A stretch of 53,639 nt of DNA from NCBI GenBank assembly GCA_035633215.1, contig DASQFI010000013.1, positions 1 through 53,639 of the forward strand. Reading direction: 5' to 3'. This DNA comes from DASQFI01 sp035633215 (GTDB taxonomy: Bacteria > Acidobacteriota > Vicinamibacteria > Vicinamibacterales > SCN-69-37). Shown piece after piece: positions 24,387 to 32,887 of the stretch. Numbering within the stretch: the first letter of the stretch is position 1; each line of letters begins with the position of its first letter. The translations under genes were made by a program, and so were the position numbers. The notes beneath the pieces were generated by a model. The model did no database searches. It was not told the origin of the DNA and saw only the letters and a list, made by a program, of their open reading frames with translations.

Positions 24387-25622
24387 ATGCAGGACTACCT
24401 CGTTCTCGTCGGCGTATTGGTCGCCCTCCTGGTCGGTCTCGCCACCGGCAAGGCGTGGGAGCGCTACAAGCTCGTCGAGGGCCGTTGGATCGATCGGCGG
24501 CGGGTCCGGCAATCGCCGCATTTCATCCTCGGGCTGAACTACCTGGTCGCCGGGCGCGTCGATCTCGCGATCGAAGAGCTCGAAAAGGCGGCGCGGCTCG
24601 ACACAGCGGCGTTCGAGCTGCGGCTCGTGCTGGGGAATCTCTACCGTGAGAAAGGCCAGGTCGGCCGCGCCATTCAGGAGCATCAGTCGCTGCTCCAACG
24701 GCCCCGGCTCAACAAGGTGGAGCATGCGAACGTCCTGCTCTGCATCGGGCTCGACTACCGCCGCGGCGGCTTCGTCGACCGGGCGGTCGCGGCGTTTTCA
24801 GATGTCCTGAGGCTCGATCCGGAAAATGAAGCCGCGCTGATCAACCTCGAGAAGCTGCAGGAGGACCAGCATCAGTGGCACGAGGCGTACGTCACGCGCA
24901 AGCGGCTCGCGCAGATCGCCGGTCCGCCTGACCAGCCAAAGTCTCAGTCAATTCTGGCGTTTCTCGAGAACGAGCTCGGCTTGCAGGCGTTCAAAGCGGA
25001 GCTGCTGGACGAGGCCGCGCGCCGGTTCGAGGCCGCCATCGATCTCGACAGCAGCGTCATCACCGCCTACGTTCACCTGGGCGACGTGCGGCTGCGCCAG
25101 GGCGACCTCGCCAGCGCCGTTGCGATCTGGGAGCGGTCGATCGACGTCACGCCCGACCGGGCGTATCTGGCGCTCGAACGGCTCGAGCAGGCGTACGGGC
25201 GCATGGACGCCGAACACCGGTTCGTCGAACTGTGCCGGCGGCTCACGGCCGAGTCGCCGCGCGAATGGCGGGCGCGCACGGCCCTGGCCCGGTCTCTCAC
25301 GGCCGCCAACCAGCCGGCGCGCGCCATCGAGCTGCTCTTCGAGGCGCTCGAGCACAACCCGCACGCGCTGGCCATTCATCAGGTGATCTGGAACACGCTC
25401 TCGCTGCTCGATCTGCCCAAGCCGCTGGTCGCCCGGTACATCGAGATTACGCGCGAGTCGGTGTTCTTCCTCGACCCGCACGTCTGCATTCGCTGCCGCT
25501 ATCGGAGCACGGAGCTCCTCTGGCAGTGTCCGCACTGCCACGAGTGGAACACGTTCGTCGAGGACCGCATTACCCCGGCGACCGATACCGAGGCCGAGAT
25601 TCCCGCGGGCCTGATGCCGTGA
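24387..25622 (+). CDS. lapB: Lipopolysaccharide assembly protein LapB (YciM)
   Basis: In enterobacteria LapB regulates LPS synthesis by presenting LpxC to FtsH and scaffolds LPS assembly at the inner membrane. The 411-residue protein shows the family plan: one N-terminal membrane helix (YLVLVGVLVALLVGLATGK), a run of TPR repeats (about 45-355; LNYLVAGRVDLAIEELEKAA, YRRGGFVDRAVAAFSDVL), and a C-terminal rubredoxin-like zinc ribbon with CIRCRYRS and CPHCHEW. Location behind the KDO genes supports an LPS role. Confidence 0.88.
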   Translation: MQDYLVLVGVLVALLVGLATGKAWERYKLVEGRWIDRRRVRQSPHFILGLNYLVAGRVDLAIEELEKAARLDTAAFELRLVLGNLYREKGQVGRAIQEHQSLLQRPRLNKVEHANVLLCIGLDYRRGGFVDRAVAAFSDVLRLDPENEAALINLEKLQEDQHQWHEAYVTRKRLAQIAGPPDQPKSQSILAFLENELGLQAFKAELLDEAARRFEAAIDLDSSVITAYVHLGDVRLRQGDLASAVAIWERSIDVTPDRAYLALERLEQAYGRMDAEHRFVELCRRLTAESPREWRARTALARSLTAANQPARAIELLFEALEHNPHALAIHQVIWNTLSLLDLPKPLVARYIEITRESVFFLDPHVCIRCRYRSTELLWQCPHCHEWNTFVEDRITPATDTEAEIPAGLMP

Positions 25623-25636
25623 GGTGCTGTCCGGGG

Positions 25637-25691
25637 TGTAGGCCGGCCCTTCAGGGCCGGCGTGTCGGCGGGGCTGAAGCCCCGCCCTACA
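25637..25691 (+). repeat. TGTAGG twin-hairpin element (copy 2)
   Basis: TGTAGG (25637-25642) and CCTACA (25686-25691) enclose GCCGGCCCT/AGGGCCGGC and GGCGGGGCT/AGCCCCGCC. This is the reverse complement of the copy at 17703-17758 except in loops and spacer. Its + strand translates as the spurious AGLKPRPTN peptide often seen in annotated genomes. Confidence 0.85.
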
Positions 25692-25700
25692 AATGACGAC

Positions 25701-26330
25701 GTGCCCTTGCTCCGCGTCGCCCTGACGGGCGGGATCGCGACCGGCAAGTCCTACTGCCTCGATCGGTTTGCTCGCCTCGGCGCGAAAACCATCGACGCCG
25801 ACGCGCTGGCGCGCGACGCCGTGGCCGTGGGGAGTCCGGGTCTCGTGGCTGTCGTCCAACGATTCGGGCGGGGCGTGCTCCACCCCCGTGGCGATCTGGA
25901 TCGGACCGCGCTGGGACGTCTGGTGTTCGACAATCCAGCCGCCCGGCGCGACCTCGAGGCGATCGTCCATCCCGTGGTGTACGGCGCAATCTCGAACTGG
26001 TTGGAGACGCTTCGTGCTGAAGCACCCGAGGACGGGCCGAAGATCGTCGCGATCGCGGACATCCCGCTGCTCTTCGAGACGGGACGTCATCAGGCCTTCG
26101 ACGTCATCGTCGTGGCCGCCTGTCCGCCCGACCGCCAGCTCGAGCGTCTGACAGCGCGCGGATTGACCCGCGAGGACGCCGAGCGGCGTATCGCGGCGCA
26201 GCTCCACATCGACAAGAAAATCCAACGTGCCGACTACGTCATCGACACGTCTGGCTCGTTTCCCGAGACGGACGCGCAGGTCGATCGGGTGTGGGCGGCG
26301 CTCAGCGAGCTCGACGCTCGGCGGCCTTGA
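25701..26330 (+). CDS. coaE: Dephospho-CoA kinase
   Basis: Phosphorylates dephospho-CoA in the last step of CoA synthesis. The 209-residue protein has the P-loop VALTGGIATGKS near its start, IDADALARDA (the DAD motif), HPVVYGAI, the IADIPLLFETG segment and the lid Arg residues in LTREDAERRIAAQ. The GTG at 25701 starts just before the P-loop strand; the longer frame from 25662 is encoded by the twin-hairpin repeat and is rejected. The 3' end overlaps convergent folD by 29 bp. Confidence 0.95.
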   Translation: MPLLRVALTGGIATGKSYCLDRFARLGAKTIDADALARDAVAVGSPGLVAVVQRFGRGVLHPRGDLDRTALGRLVFDNPAARRDLEAIVHPVVYGAISNWLETLRAEAPEDGPKIVAIADIPLLFETGRHQAFDVIVVAACPPDRQLERLTARGLTREDAERRIAAQLHIDKKIQRADYVIDTSGSFPETDAQVDRVWAALSELDARRP

Positions 26331-27228
26331 GCGTGTTTTTGAGCAGCATGGCGATCGTGAGCGGACCGACGCCGCCCGGGACCGGCGTGAGCGCGCCCGC
26401 AACCTCCGCCACAGACGGGTGAACGTCGCCGACGACGGCCGACCCTCGTTTGTCGAAATCGGCCAGCCGCGGACTTCCCTCGCCGAAAAACTCGACAGCC
26501 GCGGTCCGGTCGGTCAGGCGGTTGATGCCGACGTCAATCACGACCGCGCCCGGCTTCACAAAGTCGCGCCTGACGAACCCGGCCCGCCCGACCGCCGCGA
26601 CCAGAATGTCCCCTTCCGCCGCGACCTGGGGCAGGTTCGCGGTTCTCGAGTGGCAGATGGTGACCGTCGCATCGCGCTGCAGCAGCAGCAACGCCATCGG
26701 CTTCCCGACGATCTCACTGCGGCCGATCACCACCGCGCGCTTGCCCGCGATCGGCACCTCTTCGCGGTCGAGCAGTTCCATGATGCCGGTCGGCGTGCAG
26801 GGCGCGAACACCGCGCGACCCTGGACGAGCAGCCCGACGTTGTGGGGATGAAACGCGTCGACGTCCTTGTCGGGATGGATCGCGTCGAACACGCGCTGCG
26901 CGTCGGCCTTCGAGATGCCGGGCGGCAAAGGCGACTGGACCAGGATCCCGTCGCAGTCGCGCGAATGATTCAGGCGCTCGACCACGTCGAGAACGTCAGG
27001 TCCCGTGGACGTCGCAGGGAGCGGATGAATCGTGACGACGAGACCCGACTCGGTGCCCGCCCGCTGTTTGTTGCGGACGTAAATCTGGGAAGCCGGGTTC
27101 TCGCCGACCAGGACGATGTCGAGTGCAGGAGCGCGTCCCGACCGTGCCTTGAAGGCTCCCACCTGCGGAAGGAGCTCCGACCGAATGGCGGCGGCCGCCG
27201 CCGCGCCATCGAGGATCCGAGCGGGCAT
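26302..27228 (-). CDS. folD: Methylenetetrahydrofolate dehydrogenase / methenyltetrahydrofolate cyclohydrolase
   Basis: A bifunctional enzyme of one-carbon metabolism that makes formyl-THF and NADPH. The 308-residue length is near the family's 285-300. The active-site Lys is in IYVRNKQRAG, VQSPLPPGI and DAFHPHNVG follow, and the NADP site GRSEIVGKPMALLLLQRDAT and DVGINRLTDR are present. The last 29 bp overlap the end of coaE on the other strand. Upstream lies the permease gene, 36 bp away. Confidence 0.96.
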   Translation of the reverse strand: MPARILDGAAAAAAIRSELLPQVGAFKARSGRAPALDIVLVGENPASQIYVRNKQRAGTESGLVVTIHPLPATSTGPDVLDVVERLNHSRDCDGILVQSPLPPGISKADAQRVFDAIHPDKDVDAFHPHNVGLLVQGRAVFAPCTPTGIMELLDREEVPIAGKRAVVIGRSEIVGKPMALLLLQRDATVTICHSRTANLPQVAAEGDILVAAVGRAGFVRRDFVKPGAVVIDVGINRLTDRTAAVEFFGEGSPRLADFDKRGSAVVGDVHPSVAEVAGALTPVPGGVGPLTIAMLLKNTLKAAERRAR

Positions 27229-27264
27229 GCTCTTCCCTGGGGCCTGGGGCCCGCGGCCCTGGGC

Positions 27265-28986
27265 CTATTTCTCGCCCGTTGATTTCGTCATCACCTTGCC
27301 GAGGATGAACAGGACCAGCCCAGCGCCCAGGATGTAGAGACCCACGGTGTCTGCCTGCTCGGGCGTGACGCCGATCTCGTGCCACTTCGCGGTCGTCTCC
27401 GTCGTGATGCCGAACTCAGTCATGTAGGCCAGGATCGTCATCGCGGCCCCGTTGAACAGCGTCACCGCGCCAAGCACCGTGACGAAATTCGACAGACTCT
27501 GCCCACCGGTCCGTCGCGCGGCTTCGGCCTTGTTCACGAGCGGACTCAATCGCCGGCCGTAGAACCAATAGATGATCATGCCGATGTCGAGCCAGACGAG
27601 GAACCGAACCCAGGTGATGACGGGCAGGGCTAGCATCAGGTAGAAGCACGACAGCGACCCAAGGACCGGAAAGAGATACGGGCCGCCGGGAACCTTGAAC
27701 GGACGATGCGCCTCGGGCCGTCGGATGCGCAGCAGGATGACTGCCGCGCAGACGACGACGAACGCGAACAGGGTCCCGATGCTCGTCATCTCGGCAACGA
27801 CGTTGATCTGCGTGAAGCCCGCCACGAACGCCACAATCGTGCACGTGATGATCGTGGTGATGTGCGGCGTGCCGAATCGCGGGTGCACGCGGCTCACGGT
27901 CGCCGGCAGCAGCCCGTCCCGGCTCATCGCGAAGAAGATGCGCGGCTGGCTCAGCAGCATGACGAGCAGGACCGACGTGATCCCGGCCACGGCGCCCGCC
28001 GAGACGAGGCCCGCGGCCCAATCCTGACCGATGACGCTCAATGCGAAGGCGACCGGGGCGTTCAGGAACTTTGTCGCGTCTTCAGGCGGCATGATCATCG
28101 TCCCCGGGAGCGCGGCCTCGGCCGACCGGTAGTGCGTCACGGGAATGATGCCGGTCAGAACGGCCGCCACCGAGAGATACAGGACCGTGCAGATGATGAG
28201 GGACGCGATGATGCCGATCGGCAGGTCCCGCTTCGGGTTCTTGGCCTCCTCGGCGGTCGTCGAGACCGCGTCGAACCCGATGTAGGCGAAGAACACGACG
28301 GCTGCCGCGGCCATCACCCCCGGCCAGCCGTACGGCGAGTACGGCGTCCAGTTGTCGGTGTTCACGAAGGTGAACCCGGCGAGCAGGAAGAACAGCACGA
28401 CGACGATCTTGATGCCCACGAGGATGGCATTGGCCCGGGCCGACTCGCGCACGCCGATGACCAGCAGCGTCATGATGAGCAGCACGATCAGAACGGCAGG
28501 AAGATTGATGAAGGTCCCGGGCGCCGAGCCGATGGCGGCCTGGGACCAGACCGGCAAGTCGATGCCCAGGCCGTGGAGCAGGCGTTGCATGTAGCCGCTC
28601 CAACCGATCGCGACCGTCATCGATCCGACCGCGTACTCGAGGATCAGGTCCCAGCCGATCATCCAGGCGAAGATCTCGCCGAGCGTCGCATACGCGTAGG
28701 TGTACGCGCTGCCCGCGATCGGGATCATCGAGGCGAACTCCGCGTAGCAAAGCGCCGCAAAGCCGCACGCCAGGCCCGCCGCCACGTACGAGAGCACGAT
28801 GGCCGGTCCCGCCTGGTTGGCCGCCGCCGTGCCCGTGAGCACGAAAATCCCGGTGCCGATGATTGCGCCAATGCCGAGGAGCGTGAGGTCGAACGCGGAC
28901 AGACTCCGCTTGAGCGCCTTCGTCCCGTGTTCGACGTCGCCAACGAGCTGCTCGATCGACTTGGTCTTGAACAGATTGGAATCCAT
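27265..28986 (-). CDS. APC-family amino acid permease (cationic type)
   Basis: The 573-residue protein has about 12-14 hydrophobic helices. It opens with KRSLSAFDLTLLGIGAIIGT, the N-terminal signature of the APC superfamily, and contains GFDAVSTTAEEAKNPKRDLP, the conserved TM6-loop motif of cationic amino acid transporters. The C-terminal extension with extra helices resembles CAT/YfnA-like transporters. The ATG at 28986 follows a purine-rich GGAGGCCGG. The substrate cannot be fixed from sequence. It is downstream of thiE on the same strand. Confidence 0.85.
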   Translation of the reverse strand: MDSNLFKTKSIEQLVGDVEHGTKALKRSLSAFDLTLLGIGAIIGTGIFVLTGTAAANQAGPAIVLSYVAAGLACGFAALCYAEFASMIPIAGSAYTYAYATLGEIFAWMIGWDLILEYAVGSMTVAIGWSGYMQRLLHGLGIDLPVWSQAAIGSAPGTFINLPAVLIVLLIMTLLVIGVRESARANAILVGIKIVVVLFFLLAGFTFVNTDNWTPYSPYGWPGVMAAAAVVFFAYIGFDAVSTTAEEAKNPKRDLPIGIIASLIICTVLYLSVAAVLTGIIPVTHYRSAEAALPGTMIMPPEDATKFLNAPVAFALSVIGQDWAAGLVSAGAVAGITSVLLVMLLSQPRIFFAMSRDGLLPATVSRVHPRFGTPHITTIITCTIVAFVAGFTQINVVAEMTSIGTLFAFVVVCAAVILLRIRRPEAHRPFKVPGGPYLFPVLGSLSCFYLMLALPVITWVRFLVWLDIGMIIYWFYGRRLSPLVNKAEAARRTGGQSLSNFVTVLGAVTLFNGAAMTILAYMTEFGITTETTAKWHEIGVTPEQADTVGLYILGAGLVLFILGKVMTKSTGEK

Positions 28987-29032
28987 CCGGCCTCCCCGGT
29001 CCCCAGCGTCAGGCGTGGTAAAGCGACGCAGA

Positions 29033-29674
29033 TTATATGGTGGACAGCGCGTCCAGCAACTGACGGGCCCGCTGGCGCGGGTCACGGCCGATCAAGGCCG
29101 AGATGACCGCCACGGATGACGCCCCCGCGGCGATCACGCGGGGGGCGTTTTCGAGGGTAATACCGCCGATCCCAACCACCGGGAGGTTGACCGGCCGGGC
29201 GCGCGCGACCGCCGCCGCGACGCCTGCCTCGCCAATCGGCTCGCCGACCGCCATCCTCGTGGCGCTCCGGTACACCGGGCCAATAGCGAGATAGTTCACC
29301 GGCTCACGGCAGCCGGAGTCGACCTGGGCCGTCGAGTGCGTGGACAGACCGACGACCGCCTCCGGCCCGACTATGGCGCGAACCTCCGAGGGCGTCAGGT
29401 CATCCTGGCCGACATGAACGCCATCCGCCTTCGCTAGTCTTGCCACGTCGGCCCGGTCGTTGACGATGACCGTGGCGCCGGCGGGACGGGCGCGGGTGAG
29501 GACCTGCTCGGCTAGGTCCAGCAAGGGCCCGCCGGACCAAGCCTGGTTCTTGGCTCTCACCTGCACGAGCCGGACGCCGGCGTCGAGCCAGGCATCAAGC
29601 ACGTCGAGCGGGACCAGCCCGCGCGACAGGGTCACATCGACATCCAGAATCGCGTAGAGGCGGGGGATGGCCAA
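29033..29674 (-). CDS. thiE: Thiamine-phosphate synthase
   Basis: Couples the pyrimidine and thiazole units to make thiamine phosphate, the precursor of the cofactor used by KorAB. About 213 residues from the TTG at 29674. Motifs of the TIM barrel are present: IPRLYAILDVDV, VQVRAKNQAWSG, VIVNDRADVARLAKADGVHVGQDDL (two parts of the phosphate site), GLSTHSTAQVD, YLAIGPVYRSATR and VGIGGITLENAP. The frame can be read from a GTG at 29725, but those 17 residues come from the GGCAAA-word repeat, so the later TTG is preferred. Lies between accC and the permease. Confidence 0.9.
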   Translation of the reverse strand: MAIPRLYAILDVDVTLSRGLVPLDVLDAWLDAGVRLVQVRAKNQAWSGGPLLDLAEQVLTRARPAGATVIVNDRADVARLAKADGVHVGQDDLTPSEVRAIVGPEAVVGLSTHSTAQVDSGCREPVNYLAIGPVYRSATRMAVGEPIGEAGVAAAVARARPVNLPVVGIGGITLENAPRVIAAGASSVAVISALIGRDPRQRARQLLDALSTI

Positions 29675-29678
29675 CGTC

Positions 29679-29720
29679 AGGGCAAAGGGCAAAGGGCAGA
29701 GGGCAAAGGGCCTTTGCCCT
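29679..29720. repeat. Low-complexity GGGCAAA-word repeat
   Basis: AGGGCAAAGGGCAAAGGGC continues as CAGAGGGCAAAGGG and then turns into its complement. GGGCAAAGG-G-CCTTTGCCC (29701-29719) is a perfect palindrome. It occupies the gap between accC and thiE. The related GGCAAAAAGGCAG block is at 41730-41801. Confidence 0.75.
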
Positions 29721-29737
29721 GCCACAGTTTTTGGAAA

Positions 29738-31111
29738 CTAAGCCGTCTCAGCCAGGCTGGCCTTGGAGTCCTTTTTTTTTGCGAACCGTTCCATGAAGCT
29801 CGTGTTGAGCCGGCCGGCCACGAAGTCCGGGTCCGCCAGGATCTTGAGGTGGAGCGGGATGGTCGTCTTGATCCCGTCGATGACGGTCATCTCCAGCGTG
29901 CGGCGCATCCGGTCGATCGCCTCGCGACGATCCCGGCCGTGCGTGATGATTTTGGCAATCAGCGAGTCGTAGTACGGCGACACCGTGCACTCGGAGTGCG
30001 CGTAGGAGTCGACGCGGACGCCCGGTCCGCCCGGCACGCTGAAGGCGTGAATGACACCCGGGCTGGGTGCGAACGTCTCGGGATCCTCGGCATTGATCCG
30101 GCATTCGAGCGCGTGTCCGCGGAACTCGATGTCACCCTGCTTGAACCCGAGCCGCTTCCCCGCCGCGATCCGGATTTGCTCCTTCACGATGTCCACACCG
30201 GTGATGAACTCGGTGACCGGATGCTCGACCTGCAGACGGGTGTTGGCCTCGAGGAAATAGAAGTTGCCCTTCGAGTCCATCAGGAACTCGAACGTGCCGG
30301 CGTTCGTGTATTGCACGGCGCGCGCCGCATCGACGACAGTCGCGCCGAGCTTGCGGCGCTGCTTTTCGGTGAGGGCGACCGACGGCGCCTCCTCGACGAG
30401 CTTCTGGTGCCGGCGCTGGATCGAGCACTCGCGCTCGCCGAGGTGCACGACGTTGAGGTGATGGTCGCCGAGCACCTGAATTTCGATGTGCCGCGGCGAC
30501 TCGACGTACTTCTCGAGGTAGACGTCGCCGACGCCGAATGACGCCTCGGCCTCGCGCGTCGCGGTCTTCAGCGCCGGGCCGAGCTCTTCGTTCTTCCGGA
30601 CGACCCGCATCCCACGTCCGCCGCCACCCGCCACGGCCTTGATGATGATCGGGTAGCCGAGCTCCTTGGCGACTTTGAGCGCCTGCTCCTCGCCCTGGAC
30701 CGGGCCGTCGCTGCCGGGCAGGACGGGCACGCCCGCCTTTTTCATCGCGCGCCGCGCGCGCGCTTTGTCGCCGAGCAGCTTGATGACGTTCGGGTACGGC
30801 CCGATGAATTTGATGTGGCACGCCTCACACACTTCGGCGAGGTACGCGCTCTCCGACAAAAACCCGTAGCCGGGGTGGATCGCGTCGGCGCCGGTGATCT
30901 CGGCCGCGCTGATGATGGCCGGGACGTTGAGATAGCTGTTCAGGCTCCGCGCCGGGCCGATGCAGACGTCCTCGTCCGCGAACCGGACGTGGAGCGCATG
31001 CTCGTCGGCCTCGGAATAGACCGCGACCGTCTTGATGCCGAGCTCACGGCAGGCGTAGATCACGCGCAGCGCGATCTCGCCTCGATTGGCTATCAGAATC
31101 TTGTTGAACAT
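29738..31111 (-). CDS. accC: Acetyl-CoA carboxylase, biotin carboxylase subunit
   Basis: ATP-dependent carboxylation of the biotin on AccB, the first half-reaction of malonyl-CoA synthesis. The 457-residue protein is full length: N-terminal Rossmann part (FNKILIANRGEIALRVIYAC), ATP-grasp glycine loop (KAVAGGGGRGMRVVRKNEEL), EKYVESPRHIEIQVLGD, FYFLEANTRLQVEHPVTE and the C-terminal cap. It lies 79 bp downstream of accB on the same strand, the common accBC order. Confidence 0.98.
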   Translation of the reverse strand: MFNKILIANRGEIALRVIYACRELGIKTVAVYSEADEHALHVRFADEDVCIGPARSLNSYLNVPAIISAAEITGADAIHPGYGFLSESAYLAEVCEACHIKFIGPYPNVIKLLGDKARARRAMKKAGVPVLPGSDGPVQGEEQALKVAKELGYPIIIKAVAGGGGRGMRVVRKNEELGPALKTATREAEASFGVGDVYLEKYVESPRHIEIQVLGDHHLNVVHLGERECSIQRRHQKLVEEAPSVALTEKQRRKLGATVVDAARAVQYTNAGTFEFLMDSKGNFYFLEANTRLQVEHPVTEFITGVDIVKEQIRIAAGKRLGFKQGDIEFRGHALECRINAEDPETFAPSPGVIHAFSVPGGPGVRVDSYAHSECTVSPYYDSLIAKIITHGRDRREAIDRMRRTLEMTVIDGIKTTIPLHLKILADPDFVAGRLNTSFMERFAKKKDSKASLAETA

Positions 31112-31190
31112 CGTCTCCGGCAGGATGGCGTGTCTGCAGGCTTATCGGACCCAGGCGTCTTCCCCCCCAGCGACCCTGTCTGCATGCTCC

Positions 31191-31664
31191 TCAGGCGACC
31201 TTCACGGCGAACAGCCGGTCCCCAAACTGCACCGGCCGGCCGTTCTCGACGTAGACGGCCGAGATCTCGCCGTCGCAATCGCTCTCGATCTCGTTCATGA
31301 GCTTCATGGCTTCGATGATGCAGAGCACCTGGCCCTTTCGGACCGCATCACCCACGTCCACGAACGGCGGCGCACCCGGCTCCGCCGAGCGATAGAACGT
31401 GCCGACGATCGGCGACTTGATGACGGCCAGATCGACGCCGGGCCCTTCTTCGGCAGGGACGGCATCGGCAAGTGCCGGCGGCGCCGCCGCGACAGCGGCT
31501 GGAGCCGGCGCCGCGGGGGCCACGGGGACCGCCGGGGGAATGACGGTGACCCGGTCCCCGGCCTTTCGGACTCTCACTTTGAGTCCGTCGCGCTCGATCT
31601 CGAGTTCGGCGAGATCGTGCTCACGAACGAGCTCGAGTATCTGTCGGATGTCGTCCAGATTCAT
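31191..31664 (-). CDS. accB: Biotin carboxyl carrier protein of acetyl-CoA carboxylase
   Basis: The 157-residue carrier has an N-terminal dimer/interaction region (MNLDDIRQILELVREHDLAE), an Ala/Pro-rich flexible linker (about 45-75) and a C-terminal biotinyl domain with the biotin Lys in IEAMKLMNEIESD. KSPIVGTFYRSAEPGAPPFV is the conserved start of that domain. The ATG at 31664 lies beside the left arm of an inverted repeat that separates it from pepQ. The earlier in-frame ATG at 31760 would run through the repeat and is rejected. Confidence 0.97.
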   Translation of the reverse strand: MNLDDIRQILELVREHDLAELEIERDGLKVRVRKAGDRVTVIPPAVPVAPAAPAPAAVAAAPPALADAVPAEEGPGVDLAVIKSPIVGTFYRSAEPGAPPFVDVGDAVRKGQVLCIIEAMKLMNEIESDCDGEISAVYVENGRPVQFGDRLFAVKVA

Positions 31665-31672
31665 ACCGTTAC

Positions 31673-31756
31673 ACGGAAAGCACTTGACGTGACGTGGTAC
31701 GCGCGCGCTTTTCACGAGCGTCGGCGTAGCCGACCACGTTACGTCAAGTGCTTTCC
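31673..31756. repeat. ACTTGACRTGACGTGGT hairpin (copy 2)
   Basis: Arms 31673-31698 and 31731-31756 are complementary at 24 of 26 positions, with GCACTTGACGTGACGTGGT in the left arm, and a 32-base loop unrelated to that of copy 1 (20059-20152). It fills the gap between the pepQ stop (31760) and the accB start (31664). Confidence 0.85.
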
Positions 31757-31759
31757 GCA

Positions 31760-32887
31760 TTAGACGACCAGAAGGTCGCGCGGCGCGTCGGTCAGCACCT
31801 CGCAGCCCTCGGCCGTTACGAGTACATCATCCTCCAGCCGCACGCCGCCGAACCCGTCCAGGTACGCGCCGGGTTCAATGGTGCAGACCATCCTGGCCTC
31901 GAGAACGTCGGCCGTGCCCGAGTCGGCCCGCGAAATCCGCGGCGCCTCGTGCACTTCGAGACCCAGGCCGTGCCCGGTCCCGTGGAGAAACGCGTCGCCG
32001 AAGCCGCGAGCGTCGAGCACCTCACGCGCCGCAGCATCGACCTGCGGGGCCGGCACGCCGGCCCGCACGCTCGCGATCGCCGCCGATTGCGCCGCGCTCA
32101 CCGCATCGAACAGCGACGCGGCGCGCGCGTCGACCTGACCAAGAACGGCCATGCGCGTCAGGTCGACGCAGTATCCGTCCAAAATGCCGCCAAAGTCCAG
32201 CAGCACCAGGTCGCCCGCCGCGAGCCGGCGTCCCGTTGGATGCGCATGCGGGTGCGCGCTGTTCGGGCCGGCGGCGACGATCGTCGGGAACGCGGGCGCG
32301 GAAAACCCGGCGCGCTCGATCGCCGCGTCGATGTCACGCGCGACATCGAGCTCCGTCCGTCCGTCGCGGACCCAACGCGCCAGATCGCGGGCGACCGACG
32401 ACAGCGCGCGGCCTCCGCGCCGGATCACGCCGATCTCGAAGTCGTCCTTGATTGCGCGGTGCTTCTCGACGACCCGCTCGGTCGGCTCCCAGGTGATGCC
32501 TCCACCTGCCCGTTGCCACGCCGCGAGCCCGGCGACGGTCACGTGTTCGGCCTCGAATCCCACGTGGCTCGCCTTCAGGCTTTTCAGAAGATCGGCCAGC
32601 GTCAGATCGTACCGCCGCTCGACGCGTTCAACCTGCACGTCACTCAGTCCGGCCGACTGGAGACCTTCCGCGGCGGCGGTCACGTAGCGGCCGTCGACGA
32701 CCAGACGCTGTTCGAGTGGCGTGATGACGAGCAGCCCCGCTGTTCCTCGGAACCCGCAAAGGTATGTCAGGTTGTGCGGAAACGAGACAACGAACGCGTC
32801 GAGGGCCTGGCGTTCGCAGTAATCGCGAACGTCACCAAGCCTCCCCGGCCAGTTGGGGGCCGCTCGGTCGGACACGGTGGCGATCAC
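31760..32887 (-). CDS. pepQ: M24 metallopeptidase (Xaa-Pro dipeptidase/aminopeptidase P type)
   Basis: Cleaves Xaa-Pro bonds with two metal ions. The 375-residue protein has a creatinase-like N domain (about 10-140) and the pita-bread domain with all five ligands: two Asp in LLDFGGILDGYCVDLTR, His in GTGHGLGLEVHEAP, Glu in TIEPGAYL and Glu in VRLEDDVLV. The GTG at 32887 overlaps the stop of the upstream gene by four bases. A much longer frame continues upstream, but it is antisense-like and runs through the neighbouring gene. In many related bacteria pepQ precedes accBC; the peptidase-acc linkage is conserved but unexplained. Confidence 0.9.
   Translation of the reverse strand: MIATVSDRAAPNWPGRLGDVRDYCERQALDAFVVSFPHNLTYLCGFRGTAGLLVITPLEQRLVVDGRYVTAAAEGLQSAGLSDVQVERVERRYDLTLADLLKSLKASHVGFEAEHVTVAGLAAWQRAGGGITWEPTERVVEKHRAIKDDFEIGVIRRGGRALSSVARDLARWVRDGRTELDVARDIDAAIERAGFSAPAFPTIVAAGPNSAHPHAHPTGRRLAAGDLVLLDFGGILDGYCVDLTRMAVLGQVDARAASLFDAVSAAQSAAIASVRAGVPAPQVDAAAREVLDARGFGDAFLHGTGHGLGLEVHEAPRISRADSGTADVLEARMVCTIEPGAYLDGFGGVRLEDDVLVTAEGCEVLTDAPRDLLVV

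Noticed and set aside
29675..29740. TPP riboswitch before thiE
   Set aside because: The gap is entirely GGCAAA-word repeat; the conserved CUGAGA and thi-box motifs are absent.
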